NCBI GenBank assembly: GCA_023392285.1
Contig: JAEVZK010000050.1
Span: 1-57,143 of the forward strand
Length of the DNA stretch: 57,143 bases
Direction: 5' to 3'
Origin: Armatimonadota bacterium
GTDB taxonomy: Bacteria; Armatimonadota; Fimbriimonadia; Fimbriimonadales; Fimbriimonadaceae
Under the pieces are notes generated by a model, which saw nothing but the letters and a program-made list of their open reading frames with translations, had not been told where the DNA came from and made no database searches. The number at the start of each line of letters is the position of its first letter. Position 1 is the first letter of the stretch. A program made the position numbers and the translations under genes. Positions 32,135 through 41,526 of this stretch are shown here, piece by piece.

Positions 32135-33814
32135 TCATCCGATCGCCTCTAACATCTGTTTTACGCTCGCGAGAGTGTCCGCTTGGTCCGTCTTCTTGTC
32201 ATGTCGCCACCGCAGGATTCGAGGAAAGCGGACGGCGACTCCAGACTTGTGGCGATTGGAGAGCTGAATGGCTTCGAAGCCAAGCTCGAAAACGTGTTCA
32301 GGCTTTACGGTGCGCACCGGCCCGAACTTCTCCAAGGTATTTCGACGAACCCACTGGTCTACTTTTCTGATTTCCTCGTCAGTAAGACCGCTGTACGCTT
32401 TTGCGAAGGGCACCAATTGATCTCCATCCCAAACTCCGAACGTGTAATCCGTGTAAAGGGAGGCGCGCTTGCCACTACCTCGCTGGGCGTACATGAGCAC
32501 GCAGTCAACGGTGAGCGGATCGATCTTCCACTTCCACCAGAGCCCTTTCTTCCGCCCGACGAGGTAGGGAGAATCGCGCCGCTTGAGCATAAAGCCTTCA
32601 ACTCCGCGGGAACGAGCCTGCTGCCGCTGCTCGGCAAGGGCCTCCCAAGTGGGTTCTCGCACCTCGGAAGACAGCATCAAGCGCTGAGCCGGGATTCTCT
32701 CCTGCTCTCCCAACGGTAAGAAACCGCCGGTGACGTTTTCCACGACCTGCTCGAGAATGGCTCGCCGGTCCGTGAGTGGCAGTTCGCGCAAATCCCTGCC
32801 CTCGCTTTCCAAAATATCAAACGCCACCAGCACAGCGGGAACCGTCTCCAGAATCTTCTTGGATAGGGTTTTGCGTCCGATGCGCTGCTGGAGATGGAGA
32901 AACTTCATCGGCTTACCGTCCATCCAGGCAAGGATCTCTCCATCCAACACCGTTCCATCAGGGAGCTGATCGCAGATTGCCTCGATCTCCGGAAAGCGTT
33001 CGGTGATGAGATCTTCGCCTCGAGACCAAATGAATGACCGCCCCTCGCGGCGAATCAGCTGCGCGCGAATGCCATCCCACTTCCACTCGACGTGCCAATC
33101 TCCAATCTCGCCCAAGGCCGAGGGGTCCTGATCCAGTGGATGAGCGAGGCAAAAGGGATAGGGCTTGGAAATGTCGGTGTCACCAGAATCCGGACTGACG
33201 AGCTGAAGGAAGAACTCCCCCGTCGGCTCCCAATGTCCCATCAGTCGATGGGAGATGACCGGAGCCGGCACTGAGCTGAACTTTGACAAAGCTCGCACCA
33301 CCAAGTCTCCAGAAACTCCGACCCGGAAAGCACCCGTGATCAGCTTGTTGAACACGAACCGGCCTTGCCGATCGAGTTCGCTCCATGCCTGCTGAAGCGC
33401 GAGCTTCTGGTCCTCGTCTTCCATGCCGCCAAGGGGCAACAGCCTGCGCTCGATCCAAAAGGAGAGAGATTGGTCTGACTCGACGATTTCCTCGCCGTCG
33501 GTCGCTTCGACGACTAAATCTTCTTCAGGGGAGGCATATTCGGGAAGGACTGCGGCGATGGTTTCCGCCATGTCGCCGACCGCATCGTAGCATTCGGCAA
33601 ACAACCAGCTGGGGATGCCGGCCATTTCTTGAGCCCATTCCCACATGCGAGGGCCCTTAACGAATCGCTTGGGCCTTCTTCCAATGAGAAAGCTCACCGC
33701 CCATGCGGCATCCTCGCACGGCGCGGCCTCAAAGTAGCGCACCATGGCGGCCACCTTTTCGTTCGTCTTGTTGGTGTCGTCGATGGCACCGTAAAGCTCG
33801 GCGAACGCTTTCAT
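32135..33814 (-). CDS. ATP-dependent DNA ligase (ligase-associated repair type)
   Basis: 559 residues from the ATG at 33814. The N-terminal DNA-binding domain spans about 1-200. The adenylation domain has motif I EWKWDGIR with Lys245, RSFIWSRGEDLITERFPE, VLDGEIL, and motif V-like WWKWKI. The C-terminal OB domain is complete (DCVLMYAQRGSGKRASLYTDYTFGV). This subfamily lies beside an Lhr-type helicase and a PdeM phosphoesterase in many bacteria and is thought to act in DNA repair. Here it is on the opposite strand, divergent from the other two. Confidence 0.95.
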   Translation of the reverse strand: MKAFAELYGAIDDTNKTNEKVAAMVRYFEAAPCEDAAWAVSFLIGRRPKRFVKGPRMWEWAQEMAGIPSWLFAECYDAVGDMAETIAAVLPEYASPEEDLVVEATDGEEIVESDQSLSFWIERRLLPLGGMEDEDQKLALQQAWSELDRQGRFVFNKLITGAFRVGVSGDLVVRALSKFSSVPAPVISHRLMGHWEPTGEFFLQLVSPDSGDTDISKPYPFCLAHPLDQDPSALGEIGDWHVEWKWDGIRAQLIRREGRSFIWSRGEDLITERFPEIEAICDQLPDGTVLDGEILAWMDGKPMKFLHLQQRIGRKTLSKKILETVPAVLVAFDILESEGRDLRELPLTDRRAILEQVVENVTGGFLPLGEQERIPAQRLMLSSEVREPTWEALAEQRQQARSRGVEGFMLKRRDSPYLVGRKKGLWWKWKIDPLTVDCVLMYAQRGSGKRASLYTDYTFGVWDGDQLVPFAKAYSGLTDEEIRKVDQWVRRNTLEKFGPVRTVKPEHVFELGFEAIQLSNRHKSGVAVRFPRILRWRHDKKTDQADTLASVKQMLEAIG

Positions 33815-33923
33815 GCACTTTGTATGATGCACGGCGACGGTTGCTCGTTCGCAAGGTCGCATAGTGACCCCTGAAATTGTAAGTTTATGGTGCTTGAACG
33901 GAAGGTGATTCGTCAGAGATGTG

Positions 33924-34970
33924 ATGTTTTGCGTCGTGGCTGCTCTTGTGATCGCTCCATGTCTCGCGCCTCAAAAGGTGTATATTCCTGCCGCCAAGAC
34001 GAGCATGATTTTCTTGGACAACCTAGCTCCGGTTCTTCTCGATCCAGATGAGAGAACCGACGATCAGAAGTCGACCGGATGTGCGGCCTCTTACAAATGG
34101 GAGGGCAGCTCCCCATACCTTACAACGAGGTTGAGCTACTACACCTATGCGAGCGCTCCGCTCAAGAGCACTCGCGAATTGGCAGGAGGCATGTTTACCT
34201 CCTCCAAAGAATTGGCAGAAGGCGTAGCGAAGGCGACGAAGAGCGACGACATTCTGGAGGCCTTCAAACAGAAGTTCACAGAACGAACGGTGTCTGAGAG
34301 AAAGGTAGGAAATTACTCGGGATGGCTCGACTCCCATGAAGACAAGCTAGCCAAGAGTTGGCGGCGGTACCTCTCGTGGGGTGACTCCAAAGAGCAATGG
34401 TGTCTGGAGTTAGTCGGCAGCAGTGAAGTGCCTCCGGTAAAGGATATGTTGAGACTCATCCTCGACAGCGTGACTCCGACCAAATTCGATGATGCAGAGG
34501 TCATAAAATCACTGGCGCTTCAGCCGCAAAAGCTCCCTGGGCTTATGTGCTCGATTAGCACTCCGGGCGTTTTCCAGGTCTACAGGGGAGACCCACTTGA
34601 CACGTCGCGCAGCGGCGGGGAAGGGTACGGGGCGAACATGCCGATGGGACCCATCTCAGCCGTCATCTACGCGTCAAAGTATCGGGATTCAGCCATCTCT
34701 CCCACACTCCAAACGGCTCAGAGTCTCCAGAAGAACACGATCACCCCGGACATGATCGTGCGCGGTTCCAAAGTTAGGGCTGTGACGCTTGCCGGAGTGG
34801 CTGGACATGAATTTTCCCTTTACTTCGATGATGGCGGAGCGCCGACCTATTATTGCGGAGTGGCGTTAGCTCAGAACGGTAAAGAATGGATCATTCACGT
34901 TCAAGCTAGCAACGCCGCGGGTGGTGAGAAGAAGGTGCGAGCTATCTTGGAGAGCTTTCGGCCCGAGTGA
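33924..34970 (+). CDS. Exported protein of unknown function
   Basis: 348 residues with an N-terminal signal peptide (MFCVVAALVIAPCLA). The mature part has an alpha/beta pattern and two similar ~120-residue halves may be present (AASYKWEGSSPYLTTRLSYY; PTYYCGVALAQNGKEWIIHVQ). No known motif is visible. The gene lies between the divergent ligase and the ATP-grasp-like gene, 9 bp before the latter, and is likely co-transcribed with the helicase genes although its own role is unclear. Confidence 0.6.
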   Translation: MFCVVAALVIAPCLAPQKVYIPAAKTSMIFLDNLAPVLLDPDERTDDQKSTGCAASYKWEGSSPYLTTRLSYYTYASAPLKSTRELAGGMFTSSKELAEGVAKATKSDDILEAFKQKFTERTVSERKVGNYSGWLDSHEDKLAKSWRRYLSWGDSKEQWCLELVGSSEVPPVKDMLRLILDSVTPTKFDDAEVIKSLALQPQKLPGLMCSISTPGVFQVYRGDPLDTSRSGGEGYGANMPMGPISAVIYASKYRDSAISPTLQTAQSLQKNTITPDMIVRGSKVRAVTLAGVAGHEFSLYFDDGGAPTYYCGVALAQNGKEWIIHVQASNAAGGEKKVRAILESFRPE

Positions 34971-34979
34971 CGGGGGTAA

Positions 34980-35912
34980 TTGGAGTTGCCTTTGATCGCC
35001 TACGTTTCCACGCAGAAATACATGCACGTCCTGCAATCCTTTCTCCAAACATGGGGGAAGTCGCTGCGAAGATCGGTCATCCAATACGATTACGAATCGC
35101 TCTTCAATGTCGAAGCCTTGCCGGCGGCGTGTTACGTGTTCACAGATCTCGACCGAATCAATGAGGAGACGCTGGAAAGGGCGGCAGAACTCGCCCAAAG
35201 ATTGGCATCCGAGGGAAATCCGGTGCTAAATCGTCCGGGTCAAACTCGCGATCGTTTTTCGCTCCTGGATGAATTGTGGAAGACGGGCGTCAACCCGTAC
35301 CGAGTGTTCTCGGTGGATGAGCTGTCGGACATTCGATATCCAGCATTCCTTCGTCGGCGCAACGACCACGACGGGCCTCGTACGACGCTTCTAGCCAATC
35401 GGGAAAGTCTTCAAATCGTCTTGGATCAAGCCTTGGCAGCAGGGGTGCCAGCCAAGGACTTGATGGCGGTTGAGTTCTGCGCGGTTCGCAGCTCGGACGG
35501 GTTCGTTCGCAAATACGCCTACTTCAATTTCGGTGGAAAGCTCGTACCTCGGCATGTGGTCTTCGACCATGACTGGGTCGTCAAAGCCCCGACGCGATCT
35601 TCCGGACGGGATGTGACAGCGGCTCAAGTGGAAGAAGAGCTCGAATTTATCCATAGAGAACTTTATAGGGATGAAATAGCGGAAGTGTTTAGGCGAGCAA
35701 GAATTGATTACGGTCGCTTAGATTTTTCGATTTTCGAAGGAAGGCCGGTGATATGGGAAATCAATGACAATCCGATCCCGATGACCGTTCCTGAAGATGT
35801 TCTCCCGGCGAGGGCGGAGGTCGATCAGACTTGCTCGCGTTTACTTACTGAAGGCTTTCAATATCTGCTTGCCTCCGCTCCCTCCGCGAAAAGAGCCCAA
35901 GATTCGACGTAG
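34980..35912 (+). CDS. ATP-grasp-like protein next to the Lhr-type helicase
   Basis: 310 residues from a TTG at 34980. The C-terminal part carries DYGRLDFSIFEGRPVIWEINDNP, the Mg/ATP-binding D...E-x-N of the ATP-grasp fold. An earlier TPxSSG-like PTRSSGRDV loop and LMAVEFCAV strand fit the same fold. The substrate cannot be read. ATP-grasp enzymes usually join a carboxylate to an amine. It ends 7 bp before the helicase GTG, suggesting one transcript, an arrangement I do not know from the standard ligase-associated cluster. Confidence 0.7.
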   Translation: MELPLIAYVSTQKYMHVLQSFLQTWGKSLRRSVIQYDYESLFNVEALPAACYVFTDLDRINEETLERAAELAQRLASEGNPVLNRPGQTRDRFSLLDELWKTGVNPYRVFSVDELSDIRYPAFLRRRNDHDGPRTTLLANRESLQIVLDQALAAGVPAKDLMAVEFCAVRSSDGFVRKYAYFNFGGKLVPRHVVFDHDWVVKAPTRSSGRDVTAAQVEEELEFIHRELYRDEIAEVFRRARIDYGRLDFSIFEGRPVIWEINDNPIPMTVPEDVLPARAEVDQTCSRLLTEGFQYLLASAPSAKRAQDST

Positions 35913-35919
35913 AACAAGC

Positions 35920-38370
35920 GTGCCCTACGAACTGGCGATCGGCCGTGTCCAATCCTGGTTTGAAAGTCTCGGATGGGAAGTATTTCCTTTCCAAAGGCAG
36001 GCATGGGAGGCTTTTCTGGAGGGGAAGAGTGGCCTCGTTCATTCCCCCACCGGCACTGGAAAAACCTTGGCCATTTACATGGGGCCATTGTTGCGTGCTT
36101 TACGGGAACCCTCAGCCGCAGGACTGAAGGTTTTGTGGGTGACTCCCCTGCGCGCTCTCGCAGCCGACACTGCGGCCTCCTTGCAATTTCCGGTAAATGG
36201 GCTTGGGATTCCGTGGATCGTCGAGACTCGAACGGGGGACACCTCAGCGTCCGTGAGAGCCAAGCAGAAGGAGCGCATGCCAGACGTGCTCGTCACCACG
36301 CCTGAAAGTCTTTCGGTCATGCTGACTCGGCCCGACGTGTCCGATCTATTCTGCGATCTTGAGATGGTGGTGGTCGATGAGTGGCACGAGCTTATGTCTA
36401 GCAAGCGCGGTGTTCAGACGGAACTTGCTCTTGCCCGCATCCGGTCAGTCAATCCCGCGGTTCGGACTTGGGGGCTCTCAGCCACATTAGGGAATCTGGA
36501 GGAAGCCCTGGAAACCCTCCTCGGGGTCGGGAGAGGTGACAGCGAAGCCGGCGTTCTCATCACGGGCGACATCGGCAAGCAAACGATCATCGATTCCGTG
36601 CTGCCCCCCAGCATCGACCGCTTTCCTTGGGCGGGGCACTTCGGCATGCAGATGGTGCCGTACGTCGTTGAGGCGATTGAAGAAAGCTCCACGTGCCTGA
36701 TCTTCTGCAACACTCGTTCGCAAACGGAACTGTGGTTTCAATCGATCCTAGAAGTGAAGCCGGAGTGGGCAGATGTTGTCGCCCTGCACCACGGCTCATT
36801 GGATCGGGAGGTGCGGGATGAGGTGGAATATGGTCTGAAAACGGGACGGTTGCGGGCGGTCGTGTGTACCTCCTCGCTCGACCTGGGCGTCGATTTCTCA
36901 CCGGTCGACAGGGTCCTGCAGGTGGGATCACCCAAGGGAGTCGCTCGCCTTCTCCAACGAGCGGGCCGCAGCGGCCACCGGCCAGGCGTGCCTTCGCGCG
37001 TTACCTGCGTGCCTACTCACGCGCTAGAGATGATCGATATTGCGGCGGCGCGAGACGCGGCTGCCGCGGGCCGGATCGAAAGCCGAGAAGGGGTTAGCAA
37101 GCCGTTGGATGTCCTCGTTCAACACCTCGTCACCATCGCGGTTGGCTCTGGCTTCCGGTCGGACGAATTGCTCCAAGAAGTGCGGACAGCGCGCTCGTAT
37201 CGAAACCTGACCCTGGAGGAATGGAACTGGGCACTGGACTTTGTGACGCGCGGCGGCTCGGCTCTCACCGCCTATCCGGAGTACAGTCGGGTTGTCGAAG
37301 AGGGAGGGCTCTATCGGGTCGTCGACAAGCACATCGCTACAAGGCACCGAATGACGATCGGTACGATCACGAGCGATTCAGCGATGAACGTCGCGTACCT
37401 CAAGGGGGCTCATCTTGGGCAGGTTGAGGAAAGCTTTGTCAGTCGTCTAAATCCGGGTGACAAGTTCATCTTTGCAGGCAAAGTGCTCCAGTTCGTTCGG
37501 GTTCGAGACATGACTGCATTGGTGAAGCCGGGAGGAAGTCCGGTGGGAGTGGTGCCCCGCTGGATGGGAGGTCGCCTCGCACTTTCGGGCGAACTCGCCT
37601 ACTCAATTCGAGAGAAGTTGGAAGAGGCAAACCAAGGGGAACTGAATCATCCCGAGCTAAGATTGCTTGCCCCGCTGCTAGAAGTGCAGCAGCGCTGGTC
37701 GGCACTGCCAAATTTGGATGAGCTTCTGGTCGAGCGGGTGCAGACCCGCGAAGGTCACCACATGTTTATGTATCCCTTGGAAGGACGGCTGGTGCATGAA
37801 GGACTCGCCGCCCTCTTCGCCTATCGGCTCTCGTTGTTGCAGCCGATCACCTTCTCACTCGCTTGCAACGATTACGGATTGGAATTACTCTCAGCGGAAG
37901 AAGCCCCGTTGGAAGCGGCGCTGCCTGCTCTATTTTCACCGGAGAATCTCTCTCACGACATCATTGCCTCGCTCAATTCGGTTGAGATGGCGAAGAGGCA
38001 CTTCCGAGAAATCGCGCGAATCGCCGGACTGGTCTTTCAGGGATTTCCCGGTCAGAACAAGACGACCAAGCAGATCCAGGCGAGCAGCGGCCTCTTTTAT
38101 GACGTGTTCAGGCGCTTCGATCCCGACAATCTGCTATTGCAACAAGCCACCCGAGAAGTGCTAGAAAAGCAGTTGGAGGAGACGAGGCTCGCGCGTGCTC
38201 TGCACCGGCTGTCGAAGTCGAACGTGCTGATCTCGACTCCAGAACGGCCCACTCCGCTTGCTTTTCCTATTCTGGTGGATCGTCTTCGCGAAACCGTCAC
38301 TAGCGAGAATATTGCGGATCGCATCAAGAAAATGAGTCTCCAACTCAATTTGGAGGCAGACAAGGCTTGA
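35920..38370 (+). CDS. Ligase-associated DEXH-box helicase (Lhr-type)
   Basis: 816 residues from a GTG at 35920, chosen because the frame upstream overlaps the ATP-grasp gene and lacks family similarity. The order is: HSPTGTGKTLA (Walker A), TPLRALAADT, TTPESLSVMLTRPD, VVVDEWHELMSSKRGVQTELALARI (DEWH box), WGLSATLGN, then CTSSLDLGVDFSPVDRVLQVGSPKGVARLLQRAGRSGHRPG of domain 2, and the winged-helix/Lhr C-terminal part. It is a 3'-5' DNA helicase of the ligase-associated repair set. It overlaps the phosphoesterase gene in a TTGA. Confidence 0.95.
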   Translation: MPYELAIGRVQSWFESLGWEVFPFQRQAWEAFLEGKSGLVHSPTGTGKTLAIYMGPLLRALREPSAAGLKVLWVTPLRALAADTAASLQFPVNGLGIPWIVETRTGDTSASVRAKQKERMPDVLVTTPESLSVMLTRPDVSDLFCDLEMVVVDEWHELMSSKRGVQTELALARIRSVNPAVRTWGLSATLGNLEEALETLLGVGRGDSEAGVLITGDIGKQTIIDSVLPPSIDRFPWAGHFGMQMVPYVVEAIEESSTCLIFCNTRSQTELWFQSILEVKPEWADVVALHHGSLDREVRDEVEYGLKTGRLRAVVCTSSLDLGVDFSPVDRVLQVGSPKGVARLLQRAGRSGHRPGVPSRVTCVPTHALEMIDIAAARDAAAAGRIESREGVSKPLDVLVQHLVTIAVGSGFRSDELLQEVRTARSYRNLTLEEWNWALDFVTRGGSALTAYPEYSRVVEEGGLYRVVDKHIATRHRMTIGTITSDSAMNVAYLKGAHLGQVEESFVSRLNPGDKFIFAGKVLQFVRVRDMTALVKPGGSPVGVVPRWMGGRLALSGELAYSIREKLEEANQGELNHPELRLLAPLLEVQQRWSALPNLDELLVERVQTREGHHMFMYPLEGRLVHEGLAALFAYRLSLLQPITFSLACNDYGLELLSAEEAPLEAALPALFSPENLSHDIIASLNSVEMAKRHFREIARIAGLVFQGFPGQNKTTKQIQASSGLFYDVFRRFDPDNLLLQQATREVLEKQLEETRLARALHRLSKSNVLISTPERPTPLAFPILVDRLRETVTSENIADRIKKMSLQLNLEADKA

Positions 38371-39053
38371 GTTCGCAGATATGCTCTCCCTGGATGTCGG
38401 AACTGTCGCTGGAAGTTGCAGGCGAGGAATTGATCGCTCGAGCGGATGGATCGCTCTTTTGGAAGCGGAAGAGGACGCTGTTCGCGGCGGATGTGCATTT
38501 CGGGAAGGCGGCGGCGTTCAGAGCACGAGCGGTTCCGGTTCCAAACGGCACTACGCGAGCCATTTTAGAGCGGCTGACGGCTGCCTTGGAAGCCACAGGG
38601 GCCGATCAACTTGTGTTTCTTGGAGACCTGTGGCACGATCGATACGCGAGAACAGAAGCCATCGTCGAATCGGTCTCCGATTGGCGGCAACATCACAAGA
38701 ATGTTTCGATGACGCTCGTCGAAGGAAACCACGACATCAAAGCAGGGAAGCTGCCCGGGCGGATGCAGATGTCGGAGGTGGCGGCACCCCACGCCATTGA
38801 ACCGTTCCTCGCCTGTCACCATCCCTGCGAGCACGACGAAGGATATGTGTTAGCGGGGCACGTTCACCCGGCGGTGAGACTGACGGGACTCGCGGAGCAG
38901 TCGATGAAGCTGCCGTGCTTCTGGTTTGGCGAACGATCCGCAATTCTTCCGACTTTCGGTGAGTTCACAGGGTATGGCACCGTGAAGCCGAAAAGTGGCG
39001 ACCGGGTATTTGCTTTAGCGGACGGAGGCTTGTTCGCACTGAAGACCGACTAG
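38367..39053 (+). CDS. pdeM: Ligase-associated DNA damage response endonuclease PdeM
   Basis: 228 residues from a TTG that overlaps the helicase stop. The metallophosphoesterase motifs are complete: FAADVHFGK, FLGDLWHDRY, VEGNHDIKAG, CHHPC and AGHVHP. The CWFGER segment near the end is typical of this subfamily. It acts with the ATP-dependent ligase and Lhr-type helicase. The stop TAG shares a CTAG with the convergent lepB stop. Confidence 0.92.
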   Translation: MSSQICSPWMSELSLEVAGEELIARADGSLFWKRKRTLFAADVHFGKAAAFRARAVPVPNGTTRAILERLTAALEATGADQLVFLGDLWHDRYARTEAIVESVSDWRQHHKNVSMTLVEGNHDIKAGKLPGRMQMSEVAAPHAIEPFLACHHPCEHDEGYVLAGHVHPAVRLTGLAEQSMKLPCFWFGERSAILPTFGEFTGYGTVKPKSGDRVFALADGGLFALKTD

Positions 39054-40048
39054 CGAGTTTGACGCCAGCGGCTGAATGGCAGCCAGATAAATTCTGATCG
39101 ACCCACCACGTCGTCTCGCGACACAAGTCCCCAACAGCGGCCATCGTAGGAGTGGTTTCGATTATCTCCCATCATGAGATAGAACTTATCGGGAATCTTT
39201 ACCGGAGGTGCTTGAAGAAGCTCCTGTTCGAACTGCTCCTCTTCGGGAGTAAAGCGATCCCTTGGCTTCCACTCCATCGGGTAGGAGTGTGGATTATCGG
39301 CATGGTCGATAAAACCGACAGCAAAGCGTTGAGCAATCGTGTTGGACGAGCCGTAGTTCGCCTCACCGTCGATCGTTATGACGGGCACGTAGGCGTCAAC
39401 TAGATCCGGCCTCGCCTTACCGGTGTAATGAATCAGCTTCCAATTGATCGGCGAGGGAATCCCATTTCCGGTCATCGGCGTGTCCGCGCCCTGAGAGATG
39501 ACTTGCTCATTGTCCAAGCTATCGGAGAGATACGGCTCCGTGATCTTGGCGCCGTTGCGGTAGAGGAAACCGTTTTTGATTTCGACGAGATCGCCGGGCC
39601 GTCCCTGTAGGCGCTTGATAAAATCCTGATCGTCTTGACCTTTATCAAGGGCGTAACGCGGTGGTTTAAAGACTACGATATCTCCGAGTTGAGGCTCGGT
39701 ATAGCGGTAAATCGCCTTGTTCGCGACGATAAAATCGTTGAGGTGCAGGGTCTGCAGCATCGACCCGGAGGGGATTAGGAAGGCCTGAATGAAGAACGGC
39801 CTGATGATCATAAAGACGAAGACGCCTGCGTACACGATCGCGTCCATCGCCTCGTTCAGGAACTTGGCAAAGGGGTACATCCCCGTCCGCTTGTGTGCGA
39901 CGGTGTTCTTCAGATAGCCGAACAGCGCGAGCCGAATGATGCTGCAGATAACGACGAACAATACGATCTGGCTGAGCGGAGTTCTCGCCAGAGAATCAAT
40001 CGTACTGCGGAGCCCACCTGGTTCCGCCTGCGCAAGAATCGGCACCAC
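39050..40048 (-). CDS. lepB: Signal peptidase I
   Basis: 332 residues from a GTG at 40048. Two N-terminal membrane segments (about 26-45 and 70-90) precede the catalytic region. The nucleophile Ser96 is in IPSGSM and the general base Lys145 is in QDFIKRLQG. GDNRNHSYDGRCWG closes the fold. It removes signal peptides from the many exported proteins seen here. A ~75-residue insertion lies between the last two conserved boxes. It is 9 bp downstream of rplS, a common pairing in bacteria. Confidence 0.95.
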   Translation of the reverse strand: MVPILAQAEPGGLRSTIDSLARTPLSQIVLFVVICSIIRLALFGYLKNTVAHKRTGMYPFAKFLNEAMDAIVYAGVFVFMIIRPFFIQAFLIPSGSMLQTLHLNDFIVANKAIYRYTEPQLGDIVVFKPPRYALDKGQDDQDFIKRLQGRPGDLVEIKNGFLYRNGAKITEPYLSDSLDNEQVISQGADTPMTGNGIPSPINWKLIHYTGKARPDLVDAYVPVITIDGEANYGSSNTIAQRFAVGFIDHADNPHSYPMEWKPRDRFTPEEEQFEQELLQAPPVKIPDKFYLMMGDNRNHSYDGRCWGLVSRDDVVGRSEFIWLPFSRWRQTR

Positions 40049-40057
40049 CGTCTGCGC

Positions 40058-40408
40058 TTATCTTCGCTCTTTAATGCGAGCGTCCTTACCGACTTTTTCG
40101 CGAATATAGTAGAGCTTGGCGCGGCGTACCTTTCCTCGCCGAGTTACTTCCATCTTGGCCACATTCGGAGAATGGAGGGGGAATGTTCTCTCGACGCCAA
40201 CACCGCTGCTTACCTTGCGAACGGTTACGGTCTCGGCGATACCACCGTGCTTTACGGCGATGACGAGTCCTTCAAAAAGCTGAATTCGCTCTTTGCCAGC
40301 CTCACGAACCTTAACGGACACTCTCAAAGTGTCTCCGGGCCAGATCTTTGGCAGGTCGGTCTTCTTCGAATCCTGCACAACGCTTTCTAAAATTGCTGCT
40401 CTCGACAT
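40058..40408 (-). CDS. rplS: 50S ribosomal protein L19
   Basis: 116 residues, the full length. Clear L19 signatures are PGDTLRVSVKVREAGKERIQLFEGLVIA, RKVSSGVGVERTFPLHSPNVAKMEV and RRGKVRRAKLYYIREKVGKDARI. It sits at the 30S-50S interface. It is upstream of lepB and probably transcribed with it. Directly upstream on the minus strand TTGACG is visible about 40 bases before the ATG, a possible -35 box. Confidence 0.97.
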   Translation of the reverse strand: MSRAAILESVVQDSKKTDLPKIWPGDTLRVSVKVREAGKERIQLFEGLVIAVKHGGIAETVTVRKVSSGVGVERTFPLHSPNVAKMEVTRRGKVRRAKLYYIREKVGKDARIKERR

Positions 40409-40538
40409 GTTCTATTCAGTAGGGAGCAACGCATCGCGTCAACTCCGAGTTCCGCTTGATTAGCCGAGAAAAGATACCTCATTTAACTTTCACGAGGCAA
40501 GGGCTCCAGGTTGCATCAGATTGCTATACAATGAGCAG

Positions 40539-41471
40539 GTGAAAGTTTTCGCGTTATCTTTGGCGCTTGGCGGATTAACGGCGGCCATTGCCATTTTCGG
40601 CCCAAAAGATGTGCTTGATAAGCACGCCTCTAAATTGAAGGAAGCCAATTCGCTGACTGCTTTGTTCACGGTTCAGCAGGTGCCGGGAACTCCAACGACG
40701 TACACGCTCAGCTATTCGAAGCCGAACATGGTGATCATCGAGAGTCCTTCGAGATTGATCGAGACCGATGGAAAAACCGTTTGGGAATATAACAAGCTCG
40801 ACAAAAGCTATTCAGAGTCGCCGCTTGCTTCGGGATCGGTGCCAGGTCCGGCGCTTGCGAACGAGGGCTGGGCCTGGGCTGCTTTCTTCTCGCCGGATGC
40901 CCTGAAGAATCTGGAAACCGTCACTTTGGGTGGGACACGGACGATCAAGGGCAATGCGGTCACTGAGCTGAATTTCACGATTTCTAAACCAACGAAGCGA
41001 AGCGGAACTCTGTTTATCGACAACAGGCTTGGGTTCGCACGAGGCGTTTCGATTAAGGATGGCGATAAGGAGACGCTCATCATGGCGACCGAACTCACCA
41101 CGAGCGCCGAGCCTTTACCTCTGGGCAAGTTTACGTTTGTGCCTCCGGATGGCGCAAAGAAGATCGAGGTTGCTTCTGGAACTCAAGGCGGCGATGTGAC
41201 CTATGCGTCTGTCGAGCCGATCTTCAAGAGAAGCTGCTCCGGGTGCCACAACTCAGTTAACGCTCGAGGCGGCTTCTCAGTGAACTCCTACGAAGAGCTT
41301 ATGGCTGGGGATCATGGGCACGCGATTGTCCCCGGCGATCCGGCGAACAGCTCGGTGGTGGGATATATCGAAGGGACGTTGCGACCGCGAATGCCAAAAG
41401 GCGGCGCACCGCTGCCGAGTTCCGATATTGAGGCCATCAAAGCTTGGATTAAGGCTGGGGCGAAGAAGTAG
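40539..41471 (+). CDS. LolA/DUF2092-like domain fused to a CxxCH cytochrome domain
   Basis: 310 residues from a GTG at 40539. After a signal peptide (VKVFALSLALGGLTAAIAIFG), residues ~25-210 look like the LolA/DUF2092 lipoprotein-carrier fold (HASKLKEANSLTALFTVQQVPGTPTTYTLSYSKPNMVIIES, TLFIDNRLGFARGVSI). The C-terminal ~90 residues carry CSGCH and the PSCyt1-like pattern GGFSVNSYEELMAGDHGHAIVPGDPANSSVVGYI...RMPKGGAPL. Such cytochrome domains are frequent in Planctomycetes and Armatimonadota. Function is unknown. Confidence 0.8.
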   Translation: MKVFALSLALGGLTAAIAIFGPKDVLDKHASKLKEANSLTALFTVQQVPGTPTTYTLSYSKPNMVIIESPSRLIETDGKTVWEYNKLDKSYSESPLASGSVPGPALANEGWAWAAFFSPDALKNLETVTLGGTRTIKGNAVTELNFTISKPTKRSGTLFIDNRLGFARGVSIKDGDKETLIMATELTTSAEPLPLGKFTFVPPDGAKKIEVASGTQGGDVTYASVEPIFKRSCSGCHNSVNARGGFSVNSYEELMAGDHGHAIVPGDPANSSVVGYIEGTLRPRMPKGGAPLPSSDIEAIKAWIKAGAKK

Positions 41472-41525
41472 TTAGTCGTTAGTCTTTGATGACTACCGAC
41501 TAACGACTCCCCACTCCCGACTCCC
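41472..41525. repeat. Inverted repeat and heptamer-like run after the cytochrome gene
   Basis: AGTCGTTAGTC and GACTAACGACT form an 11-bp perfect inverted repeat with a 13-base loop, followed by CGACTCC-type units of about seven bases (ACTCC-CCACTCC-CGACTCC). It lies between two convergent genes. The hairpin may end transcription but has no T-run on the plus strand. Confidence 0.55.
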
Positions 41526-41526
41526 C

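Noticed and set aside
40525..40532. TATACAAT considered as the promoter -10 of the cytochrome-fusion gene
   Set aside because: It would place transcription start at or beyond the GTG with no matching -35; possible but not supported well enough to list.
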